From Trichobilharzia szidati (Eukaryota; Platyhelminthes; Trematoda; Strigeidida; Schistosomatidae), in NCBI GenBank assembly GCA_944472155.2, contig OX235274.1:36888052-36952051 (forward strand): a stretch of DNA of 64,000 bases, written 5' to 3'. How positions within the stretch are numbered: position 1 is the stretch's first letter; each line of letters starts with the position of its first letter. A program made the translations under genes and the position numbers. Shown in pieces: positions 53,921 to 63,589 of this stretch. The notes under the pieces are model-generated. The model was not told the origin of the DNA, made no database searches, and saw only the letters and a list, made by a program, of their open reading frames with translations.

Positions 53921-54525
53921 AAAAAAAACCATTAACAAGGTTGACTGAGGTTACTCCTTTATGGGTAAATTTTATTTTGATAAAGTCTCACAGTGTTATA
54001 CAGTAATATTTACTGATGACCACATTTCGAGCACAATTTATTGCTCATAATCATATCAAGGTAATCACACGACTTCCTAAATTCATTTATATAGTTCCAT
54101 TATTTCTCATCTCTTGATTTGATTGGTAGTATTATTTTCCATATTTCGGGTATGAGTGATGAATCATTCCCATTGCGTGTGTTGGGTGTAGACTCGATGA
54201 ACAAGGATTCAGTAATCAACCTCTCTCTATCTCCACCTACCTAAATTACTTTTTAGAATCTTAACCCTCTCCCACCCTATTGTGTGGTTGTGTGTTAATG
54301 CATGCATTGCAATTGCTGAGCTTTTTTCTAAATTACTTATCTCCGCTCGTGGGGTTAATCATTCTAACCTTAGCTAAATTCTTATGTTCCAACAATCTGA
54401 CTACCGCCAACCTACTAGTTTGACCTATGTAGTTGACCTCACTCACAGTCATTGCAGGGTATTTTGTAAATTATATTATTTTGTCTAATTGGGTCCACTG
54501 GGTCCTTTCACCTACAGAGCCTGTC

Positions 54526-54807
54526 CTATCTGAGTGAGTTTGTAGGTTTGAATGTCACCCTAATTCCTGCTTTATTTAGAATCCTACGTAGGGTCTCAGA
54601 TGTCCCTTCTTTATATGGTATAACTGTCGATGACTTATATTCTCTCTTATTTATGTTATTATTATTAGTTTCACAATTCTTTTTATTTTTCTTTTGGCGT
54701 TTTTCAATCTTCCTAATGAATTTTAGAGGATAGTTATTTAGAACCAACGCCTCTTCTATCTGTTTTATTTCATCATTTAGGTCTTTTTTTGTGCTACTTA
54801 GTGCCAT
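54526..54807 (-). pseudogene. PLE linker frame
   Basis: 93 aa: IEEALVLNNYPLKFIRKIEK, asparagine-rich spacer, VIPYKEGTSETLRRILNKAG. Ends at TAG just before the cysteine motif. A single TGA separates it from the frame at 54811. Confidence 0.8.
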
Positions 54808-54810
54808 TGC

Positions 54811-55086
54811 TCAATTTGTTAAACACTTAACTAAGCCTGCCTTAACAGTTAAAGGATGAGATGAATTAAAGTTTAAATGTCTATTAGAATGCGTTGGTTT
54901 TCTATAAACACTAGTGTGTAGTTTGCCCTCTTCTATTGGTTTTATTTTACAGTCTAACATCACAGCTAACTCTCCTTGTTCATTTTCCGATTCAAATGTG
55001 AATTTTATTCCCTCCACTAGTGAGTTTATATGTGTCAAGAAGGTAGAGATATGTTCTGTTTTTAACACCGTGAAAGTGTCATCCAC
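54811..55086 (-). pseudogene. PLE palm-to-linker frame
   Basis: 91 aa: begins within the catalytic box (DDTFTVLK), then KFTFESENEQGELAVMLDCK, HTSVYRKPTHSNRHLNF, and VKAGLVKCL. The upstream TGA removes continuity with the rest of the RT. Confidence 0.82.
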
Positions 55087-55451
55087 ATATTTTCAGCATA
55101 TTTTTGGAGTAGGATTAAACGTATTAAGCGCCATATTTTCCCAGCTATCCATAAATATATCTGCTACGATAGGGGATATTGGTGATCCCAATGCTACACC
55201 TTCAGTTTGTCTATATATTTTGCCTTGGAATTTAAAGATAGTAGATGTGAGGCACAACTGAATTCCTAAAATAATTTCATCAATGGGTAGGTAACAGAGT
55301 GATAATAAAATATGGATGGTGGGTATAATAATAATATAATAATAATAATAATAACATTAACCACAGTAAACTCACATAACAAAAAAGAAGCAAAATTATA
55401 TTAAGAACGTTACTCTGGCCACCGTAGGTTGAGGGAATGTATATAGTGCTT

Positions 55452-55973
55452 TTAAATGCAGAGGTCCGGTTTCAGATCTCGAATAGCTGATGCTTCAGCT
55501 AAGTACAGATGGCGTATCCGAAGTCCCTTTGTACGATATTGAGGGACTCTGTGTAACACTGTGAAGCATTCATGTGGAGGTGCTCGATGTCCAGAGATGA
55601 CAAGGTGTTCGAGGATCGGGCTGTTGCTATTATTCTCTTCTCCTCTGGTTAACCAAGCTGGGCAGTGTTCCAGAATACGTTTATGGACTTGACGTTGTGT
55701 ACGGCCGATATACTTTGCTCCACACGAGCAATTAAATTGATAAATACACACTGAAGTGGCCAAAAACGGTATCTTGTCCTTAGCGTTAGACTGGATTAAC
55801 TGTCTGCAGGAAAATGTGATACGTAGAGTGGCTGTTGGAAATGTCTTCTTCAGACATTTAGAAAGGCGGTTTCTGAGAATTTCCGCTGCTACATCACCTT
55901 TGAATTCTAGGTTCATGAAGAGAGTCTTCTTAGGAACCGTTGCGATGTTTGACACTGGAGGCTTCTCCTTCAT
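55452..55973 (-). CDS. PLE linker and GIY-YIG endonuclease domain, open frame
   Basis: 173 aa. VPKKTLFMNLEFKGDVAAEI, FPTATLRITFSCRQL, FLATSVCIYQFNCSCGA, endonuclease core KYIGRTQRQVHKRILEHCP, SPILEHLVISGHRAP, LRIRHLYLAEASAI, LKPDLCI. No internal stop. Compared with 24402-24986 it is about 40 percent identical by eye with the same motif order. The final VQKK motif is cut off. Confidence 0.85.
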   Translation of the reverse strand: MKEKPPVSNIATVPKKTLFMNLEFKGDVAAEILRNRLSKCLKKTFPTATLRITFSCRQLIQSNAKDKIPFLATSVCIYQFNCSCGAKYIGRTQRQVHKRILEHCPAWLTRGEENNSNSPILEHLVISGHRAPPHECFTVLHRVPQYRTKGLRIRHLYLAEASAIRDLKPDLCI

Positions 55974-56046
55974 GTTTTTGTGGATAAATCTTGGTGGATA
56001 CCCATTCTCATGAAAATGAATCGTCGAAAAGAAAATTTTCTTCGCT
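55452..56046 (-). mobile_element. Type-E-like PLE with endonuclease frame and inverted cap
   Basis: The endonuclease frame 55452-55973 is followed upstream by plus-oriented type-E-like terminal sequence at 56012-56046 (GAATCGTCGAAAAG, TTCTTCGCTG), an inverted cap at the truncation point. (AAT)n-rich sequence at 55325-55360 marks the 3' side. Confidence 0.8.
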
Positions 56047-56234
56047 GTTTGTGCCTTTTTTTATATATAAAATATTAAATACTACTAAAAATAATTAAGT
56101 AGCAAAAAAATATTTCTGAAAGATTTTATTTTAGCTACCACATATCTTTTTCTGATTTGTTAATAATCTCATAAATTATATTTTGTTTCATGTATAGGTA
56201 ATGTGGATGTAGTGGTAAATTCACCTATGGTATC

Positions 56235-56455
56235 TGTGGTATCGCGCGTCAGGCCCTCGAGTGGAACCCGAAATGGACGCGGCGAGTGGGACGTCCAAGG
56301 GTGACATGGAGGAGATCGTGTGAAGAGGAACTGAAACAGTATGGATTAACATGGATGCAAGTGAAAAGTACAGGAGAATACAGAAGCAAGTGGAGGCGTG
56401 CAGTTGAAGCCCTATGTTCCACTAGGAACCCAAGGGAACAATAATAATAATAATC
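56235..56455 (+). pseudogene. RTE 3' end
   Basis: Only the last 200 bp: SRVRPSSGT-like to EALCSTRNPREQ, (AAT)n. Very similar to 27880-28076, so the two inserted from related templates. Confidence 0.85.
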
Positions 56456-56459
56456 TGTG

Positions 56460-57690
56460 AGAAATGGGCTTACATAGAAATATCACATGGACACGTGATG
56501 TAAGTGAGCAATTCATAGAACAAGAAAGGATAACGGCGGTCTGCCAAACTCATTGCGGTTACCAGAATTTCCATCCATCGAAATGCTGCTTAAACTCATC
56601 CTCATTTCTTATTGTTTTAATCATGCAACTACATCAAATGACTGCTCTACATGAACTCACGCACATATTTAATTAGCTTTCAACGAAACACTGTGCAATT
56701 CTTGAAAAAAATGAAGAGAAAATATGCGAAATTGGTTCTCCTTCTTTATATGCAACATGACATACCTCAGATTATTAGTTTACATTGTCTGAAGAAAAGT
56801 TTTATTAGGGCAAAATTAAACTATTACAGCCAAAATGACAGTGACCTTGGACAACCAATCAGAATTTAGATGCGAAAACAGTCGCATAATCGTTGAAAAA
56901 GGCACCAAAAACATTGGAAACATGATATTACACTGTATAATTGTCGCTTAAATGTTGTAAGAATATCTCCGAGTCACCAAACAAGTGATCTTTAGAGAAA
57001 TCATACCATGCGCAATAGATGTATTCGTCCAAGTGACTGTAGATCACGGTACTTTGAGGTCTACTGATATTTCTGAAACTGTTCTTTAACCTACCCCCCT
57101 AACTCTGACCGTAATCTTAACTCCTAATCCTAACTTTAATCCTATTCCTAACCTTAACCTTAAATTTTTATCTAAAAGGTCATAAGCCTATCTAACAGTA
57201 TAGATTCATAGAAAAAGTACCTGGAGAATAATTGAAAACATTTATTTCCCGATACGAATTTAAAACAAGCAATAAAGGTTAATAAAGCAGGATTTAATGG
57301 ATTCATCAAATTTCGGTAGAACTCGTCAGCTGATTACTCTACATACACGGATATATATACTGTTGAAATTACATTGGGAGATATAAGACTGATAAGTAAA
57401 CAAACTACATTGAATTAGTCATGCAGAAAGACAGGTGCGAATGTTTTCCAGGTCATGTTCAAATAGATATGGGGAACGAGAGTATGAGAGATCAAAATTA
57501 TGATAAATTGCATTACGCTTCAATTACATCACTTAGATAAACAATTAGACATTAGAGAATGTAACAAAATTTGCAAACAGAGCAATATCAATAGTAACAG
57601 TTTTAATAACAATAATAATAATAGTGTTGAAGTGAGTTAAGATAATGCTACTGATAAAGGATAGTTTTAAATAAATCAAAAATAATAATA
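56460..57690. other. No gene; telomere-like degenerate repeat at 57086-57167
   Basis: The only notable content is a C-rich stretch of CCTAAC-like units (ccctaactc, cctaatcctaac, cctaaccttaacc). Short frames at 56464-56869 are unrecognised. Confidence 0.5.
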
Positions 57691-57714
57691 ATAAGAGGTA
57701 GAATTATAAGTAAA

Positions 57715-58550
57715 ACGTATTACCATGGTAAATTTGGAGTCACGACCATCTCCTTTTGTACACAGAGACCTGGTTTGTAAATTCGAATTGCACAAGCCTC
57801 TGCAATTGCAAGCATCTTCTTGTTTCTTTGTCTGCTGACAATAGTGATTGACTTGAGCGCGTCGATATCATGTCCATATTCCACAAGATGTTTTGTTATT
57901 GAGGATTTTGGCACTTTGCACTCAGCTGTTTTCAACCATTTTGGCAAATGCTCCATCATGCGAGTAGACAATCTCCTTTACGTACGACCAATGTATTTGC
58001 TTCCACAAACACACTCAAATTGATATACGCAGTTTGAAGTGTCGAGGATTGGCGACTAGTCTTTCCCACATTGTTGAAGCACCGCTTAGTGGTGTTAAGG
58101 AAAACAAGTTTCGCAGCATAATAAGTTCTCTTGATGGCTTTGTTGAGTCTTCGTTTGACTACTTCCTGTACATCATCTCCTTTGAACGGCAAAGTGATAG
58201 AGACAGGTTTCTTCGGAACTGTTTGGATTGTTTTGCAGCGGCTATTTTCTTTAGAGTATTTATTAATGAACTTCTCAGGATATCCATTCTTAGGTAAAAT
58301 ATCTTTCAGAGATTTTATTTCATGCTCAACAATACTGTCAGAACAAATTTTTCGTGCTTTATTGAACAGTGTTCCAACTAAGTTCTTTTTATACTGGATT
58401 GGAACATAGCTCTTGAAATGCACGTACTGTCCTGTCCATGAAGATCTATATTTAGAAAGCTTTGTACCTAGAGAATAAGTAGAATGCTGTATCTTGATTC
58501 TATATGTCCAAAGAGTCAGGCATGATTTTATTAGGAACACCATTTCATAG
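57715..58550 (-). mobile_element. PLE linker and endonuclease fragment
   Basis: Frame 57956-58543 (195 aa): SSWTGQYVHFKSYVPIQYKK, LPKNGYPEKFINKYSKEN, VPKKPVSITLPFKGDDVQEV. Frame 57720-57971 (83 aa): MMEHLPKWLKTAE, SSITKHLVEYGHD, ACAIRIYKPGLCVQKE. A frameshift near 57970-58060 passes through the YIG core (KYIGRT in a third frame). Confidence 0.85.
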
Positions 58551-58559
58551 CATTCCTAA

Positions 58560-59560
58560 TATCTGATTGGTCCTCGAAGGTCAACTTTTGACACACCTTG
58601 ATTTCGGCTACGATACTTTAACTTCCCCATTATTAATTCAAATGACAATCTGAATTGGATTTTTCTACACTTTCGTTTAACACCTCTTTAAAGACTTATT
58701 GAATAAGTGACTGTGGCAAGAGTAAGCAATAGACACCAAAGACAAATGACCTTCAGTCGGATCGATCAACATTACAAATGAACACTGTTCATAAATACTC
58801 TTTGCAAGTTTCACCTAGATTTAGTTTTGGCTTCTGTTTGGAAAATAGGTTGATAGGAAGGACTAAAAGATGGATATATGGGGGGGGGGGGACAATGACT
58901 TAGCAAAAGTAGTGCGGGCTTTCGATGGTTTAGATGCATTTAGATACAACCACTGTTAAATGAGTAAGTCTGTAAGAGTTGGTAAGTCGTAAATTATGAT
59001 AATTTTTTAGGTACCTTTCTCTCAAAATCGAAACTCTCTCACTCTCTTAGTTAAATATGATAAACAGCCACTTAGATGAATTTTTGTATCGACATTGGTT
59101 TTATATATCTGTAGACACTCCAATGAGTTACTGGGACCAGCTTTTACAGCATATTAAGGATATATACCTTGTATAATTCATTTTTGTTACATGTATACTA
59201 TGAATACATTTTTCTGTAGATTAAATACCAGCTTTTCACCTAGAACCTGATTGGTTCGTTCGAGGTCATCTGAAGTTAGTGTCTATTCTTTACTGTTGCC
59301 TTGACTGTTTCCAAATAATTCATGCACTTCAGTTTCATTTTGGGCATTAAGTACTGGTTAAAATAATAACAATAATAATGACACGTGTGTTTGCGAAGAC
59401 TGACGGATTTCATCTACATCCACTAGATGATTCTAGATTCTCCTATGAGATACCAACCCTGGAACTTAGAAAAGGAGAGAATACGACTGTGGTATAGAAT
59501 AGGATTCTGAAAAGTAGAAAACATGCTCTGGAAGTCAGTAGTAAATACTGTTCGTAGCAT
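58560..59560. other. No recognisable feature; poly-G at 58880-58890
   Basis: Unassigned sequence with a run of ten or so G. Confidence 0.45.
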
Positions 59561-59564
59561 ACTG

Positions 59565-60105
59565 TATAATGGAAAGTGGAAATAATAGGTGACGCGGATT
59601 CGAATCTCAGAAGGGATATGAGTTCCCTCAAGGTTGCTGATATGCCTTGCTGATGAGTGCCAACTAGCACGGAACCTAGGTCAAACTGGGCTTCCTGCCA
59701 ATTGCCTCCAACTATCTAATATCATCAAATCAATGTGCACCGTCATGGTGAGCTACCTAGAATGGTGGCCACATTACAACCTGACTGATAGAATTCAGTC
59801 TGCACCAAAGAGAGGACTAGACACATCACACTAGTTACTAGTGTCAAATCAAAATATCCAATACAGTCCTACAGGAGGTCAGTCACGAGCCCTAATAGTT
59901 CAGTGGTAACGTCTCTGACTGCAGCACTGGATGACACAGGTTGGAATCTCAGAAAGGACATGGATTCCTTCAAGGTTGCAGATACGCCTTGCTGACTGGT
60001 GACTGCCAACTAGCACAAAACCTGGGTCCAAGGCTTCCTGCCGATTGCCTCCAACCATCTAATATCATCAGTGGAAAAAATCAGCCTATTGCAGTGATGC
60101 CACAA
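59565..60105 (+). repeat. R3 tRNA-derived SINE, head-to-tail pair
   Basis: Two plus-oriented copies (59565-59870 and 59870-60105). The second has A-box-like TAGTTCAGTGG and a degenerate B box (GGTTGGAATCTC). Both share cgccttgctga...gtgccaactagcac and gattgcctccaaccatctaatatcatca. Confidence 0.68.
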
Positions 60106-60109
60106 CAAT

Positions 60110-60890
60110 ATCCTAGTAAACTTCCATAAATTTTCCGCAGTTTAGCCGGATATATTATATTAAGCTTCATCTTTTAAAGATATTTCCGACATGCTTGTCT
60201 ATACCACTGCATTTCAGTTAAGTTGTCATCTGTCGACGACTTCTGAAGTACGAATAAATTAATGCATTAAAAGGAGTATGACTAGCTCTATGGTTGACTT
60301 TCATGTTCCTAAGAGAGAACTTATTTTAGTAAGGTATTAAGGAGACAGAAATATCGAGAGATGATATCATTTCGTAGTTCCCTTACGAGTGCTTTCCTGT
60401 ATCTACGACTAAAGGAGGGAATTCGGTGGACTCTGCTGCACACTGTGTCTACAAGCTCACATGTAGCTGCTGTGACACATATATATTTAGAATCAATAGA
60501 ATGTTCCCATACCGCCGAAAATAACATGTTCAAAAATGGTTATTAAAACACATATAAAATCCCAATGCAGTTAATCTGAATAGAAATCCGTCATCATCAT
60601 CCAATGCAAAACACTTATTAATGTCAGGCAACAAAATAAGTATTAATGACTGTTTCATAATTATTTCACATAACTCTAATTCAAGGTTATTAAAGGTAAG
60701 GGAGGTGGAAGCACTTTGGATTGATCACATGCATCCCAAACTACTATATGTGTACAGAAAACGGTTGACTTCAGCTTTCGTCAGCCATGGACCACTTGAC
60801 CTATTAAAGTGTGATTGCTTAGTAATAGATATTTTTGTTTCATGTAGATGAGTAACTGTTGAAACATTTTGTTTTAACTGATTAAAAATG
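60110..60890. other. No recognisable feature
   Basis: Short frames only. Confidence 0.45.
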
Positions 60891-60920
60891 TCCATTAAAA
60901 TTTTCAAAAGAATGGTTACT

Positions 60921-60961
60921 GAACAAAGAATACTCTTTTCGATAACTTCATCATCAGGCTC
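60921..60961 (-). ncRNA. Hammerhead-like motif, type A
   Basis: GAGC/GTTC stem I, CTGATGA plus T, GAAA, AAGA/TCTT stem III. Inverted partner at 61756-61796 has CTGATAA in the core. Confidence 0.45.
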
Positions 60962-61457
60962 TACAGTTATATATACATACATTATAGTGAATGAATGAAT
61001 TAGTGTTATGAACAACATTAATTTTTAAATAACATCGAATCAATAATAATATCAATAGATTACAGTTCAATAGCATCAACATAACGACAAACTGAATGTC
61101 AGAAAAATTACGGAAGATAATAATACAAATCTATGAATTTATAGTCTCTGCTGAAGGCTGGCCACGGCAGTATTAGTGGCTGACTGAACTTGCTTCTTTT
61201 GTACACAGAGCACTGATTGTTTCACGCGAATGGCGATAGCCTCTGATGTTTGGAGTATGTGGTACCTCAATGTTTCTGCAATTTATTTGATCCCCGGTAG
61301 ATGACAGAGAAGGATTCTTCAATGCTAGCTGGCTTTGTGGCAGGCCGGTTAGCACCAGGTGGTCTAATATCGAACCGTTGAAGGCTTTTACTACACCTTT
61401 ACTTAGCCATACTGAGAGATGTTCTGGAGCACGAAAAATCAAGTTCGTAGATCAACG

Positions 61458-61640
61458 GCGTCGGTGGCACAGTGGTTAGGCCTCTCGTCGACCATGCATA
61501 TGGTCCGGGGTTCGATCCCCTGCCGACGCACACCCGATATCTATGGTCGGCCTGTAAAATTTGGCCTACCGATATCCATGCTGAAAATTCCATACTTGTA
61601 CTGAAAATATGGTGGGGCATTAAGCTGTAATCGAAATGAA
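61458..61640 (+). repeat. R2 tRNA-derived SINE
   Basis: tRNA-like head with acceptor arms GCGTCGG (61458-61464) and CCGACGC (61523-61529), a perfect 7-bp helix. The copy at 9499 has a G-U pair at the same place. A and B boxes intact (TGGCACAGTGG, GGTTCGATCCC). Body and short A-rich tail follow. Confidence 0.84.
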
Positions 61641-62220
61641 ATGAACTCACTCCACAAGCTAAGTTGAATTGGAAGATATAATTGGAAGTGGCTAGTCTAG
61701 GTAATTCATCTTTCATCCGAGGAATCACCATCGGTCGTGTAGAGAATGAAACGTTGAGCCTGATAATGAAGTTATCGAAAAGAGTATTCTTTGTTCGGTA
61801 ACCGTTCTTTTGAACACTTTGTTTTATGATTGTGAGCCATGCTGGTTGTAAAGCAATCGTAGGGAAATTACGAAGTGATTTCATCTCACAAATTTATCAA
61901 TGGGACTAAGTCTTACAATTACTGATAATTTAATAATACCCTTTTAACATTAAAAACACTAAATTCAGCGAGAAGACCCTTTTCAACGAATTCATTATCA
62001 AGCTGTACAATCGTATATTCATGGCTTTTTAAAAAGAAATAATATCCTGTGAGAAGAATAATAATAATCGCAGTAATAAGGGAAAGGTACAGAGATTAAC
62101 GAAATAAAAGATATTTCTCCCTCTACTGTCAAGGCAGAAGTAGGAATTGTACATATTTCTTTTGTGCACAAAAGTCTGGCTAAAATTCATGGATGGCCAA
62201 GACCCCGCTGTTTGTACAAG

Positions 62221-62538
62221 TCAGTAACAAAGAAAACACCGGAAATAAGTATGGGATCGGTACATGATCTTAAAGTTATGATTGGGGTTGATGAGGTGAA
62301 ATAAGTGGATCAAGTGTCCAAGAATAGAACTTCGCACACCCTTCCATTTTCCCTTGTAAAACCATGCTGAAACATGTTCTCGAAGTCGTGTGCAAAGCGT
62401 TTTCTGGCTGTGGTCAATGTAACTTGCTCCATAAGAGCAGGTGAACTGATAGATGCATATGGAGGCAGCCAGAGGAAAGAGCTTATCTTTTACTGAGACG
62501 GAGAGCAACTTACGGCAGCAAAGAAAGCCACTTGACAC
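62221..62538 (-). pseudogene. PLE GIY-YIG region
   Basis: 105 aa: VKDKLFPLAASICIYQFTCS, YGASYIDHSQKTLCTRLREH, SSILGHLIHLFH. The core reads YID instead of YIG, a change at a highly conserved glycine, and the C-terminal half is lost. Confidence 0.78.
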
Positions 62539-62589
62539 TAGATATTCAGCTATGATTATAATCGGAAATATTTTAATTGCATCTTATAT

Positions 62590-62705
62590 TATTATTATTT
62601 TATGTTTACGCATGCAGGTACATCCAGATGACGAGTCCCAAATATGACGAAATGTGCGTTATCTTGCATTCTATTGCTAGTCACCAACCAGCAGTTAACT
62701 TCTAT
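62590..62705 (+). repeat. Sm-alpha-like hammerhead fragment
   Basis: gcaggtacatccagatgacg, AGTCCCAAATATGACGAAAT and ttctattgctagtcacc match 63700-63780 (reverse). Core decayed, stem II has a mismatch. Confidence 0.65.
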
Positions 62706-62869
62706 TCACAACTCTGATTACATTTGCTCACGGAATATAGCTTCTTAAAATGCCGTATATATACGACTGTGCGGCTTGACAATGAATCCGTTGAAAAGAG
62801 TCCCTTCGCTGAATATTGTGTTCTTATTATTACTAATAATCACTCATTGAAGCAAAAATTATAAAGGTA

Positions 62870-63225
62870 ATATTGTGGTGAGAGCTGGTTGCAAGCCGAA
62901 ATTGTAGACAGCAATTTACGTCAATGTCTACGTCCCGAATCAGGGTCATGCGAAAAAGATAACAGAGCATAATCTTAAGAAAATCACCAGGCAGTCATAG
63001 CGGAATTAACGTGTGGAAACATGATTCGCAGATACATGGCTTAAGTTTCTGAGAAATGGTCACAAGCAGCACAGAATGACCTTGAGCAAGAAAACAACCA
63101 ATCAGAAGACATTGCTTCCCTCTGCTAACAATAACGAATAATGATGTACATAAAAATCTCAAAATACCTCTTGGTTTTCTCAATAAGCAATCTGTTCCCT
63201 GACCCTTGTCTTCTGTCGTTACAAT
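62870..63225 (-). repeat. R5 repeat, possible solo LTR
   Basis: Minus strand starts TGTAACGACAGAAGACAAGG and ends CTCTCACCACA. ATAT occurs at both edges as a possible 4-bp duplication. Confidence 0.65.
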
Positions 63226-63378
63226 ATGAATTCATAACAACATTCATAGCATTCAATTGATATCCCACTACACAAATATGTCAATAGGCCTTGAAAGCGA
63301 TTACAAGCATTGCTTATGACTGACTGAATAATGCGTATCCATCTTGAACATAATTTTCTAACAGGCTAAAATATATCC

Positions 63379-63400
63379 GATATATATATATATATATATG
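63379..63400. repeat. (TA)n microsatellite
   Basis: Simple TA run. Confidence 0.9.
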
Positions 63401-63589
63401 AAGTTCTAAATGCATATTCCAATTTCTACTATACTCATAATCTCACGCTATCGTTTACTAACCAAAAAATGCGGTCATTCAGTTGAAAAATCGATAGTTT
63501 CTCTCTGGAGTGACATGACATCAAGGACATGGATCAATTCTCACAGAGACGTACTAGAGAGAATTAGGTAAATTATTTATTTCAATTTT

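Larger units (their letters stand above)
53960..55270 (-). mobile_element. Type-B PLE, palm to 3' end, comparatively well preserved
   Basis: Reading minus: RT motif B (EGVALGSPISPIVADIFM), a TGA where a Trp is expected just before the catalytic box KYVDDTF, linker frames, endonuclease start (IIYKIPCNDC) and the terminal sequence at 53985-54060. Few lesions in the RT-linker part. It serves as the reference for type B. Confidence 0.87.
60895..61830 (-). mobile_element. Type-A PLE with inverted ends and a SINE insertion
   Basis: The 3' terminal sequence (60895-60985, minus) and an inverted plus-oriented copy at 61752-61830 bracket a truncated endonuclease region (61150-61457: HLSVWLSKGVVKAFNGSIL, then LCTKEA). 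An R2 SINE splits it at 61458-61640, and the PLE resumes at about 61641-61750. Confidence 0.83.
61965..62830 (-). mobile_element. Type-E PLE with inverted ends and a Sm-alpha-like insert
   Basis: Terminal sequence at 61965-62040 (minus) and an inverted copy at 62725-62830 (plus) flank endonuclease frame 62221-62538. A Sm-alpha-like fragment sits at about 62590-62705. Confidence 0.82.
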
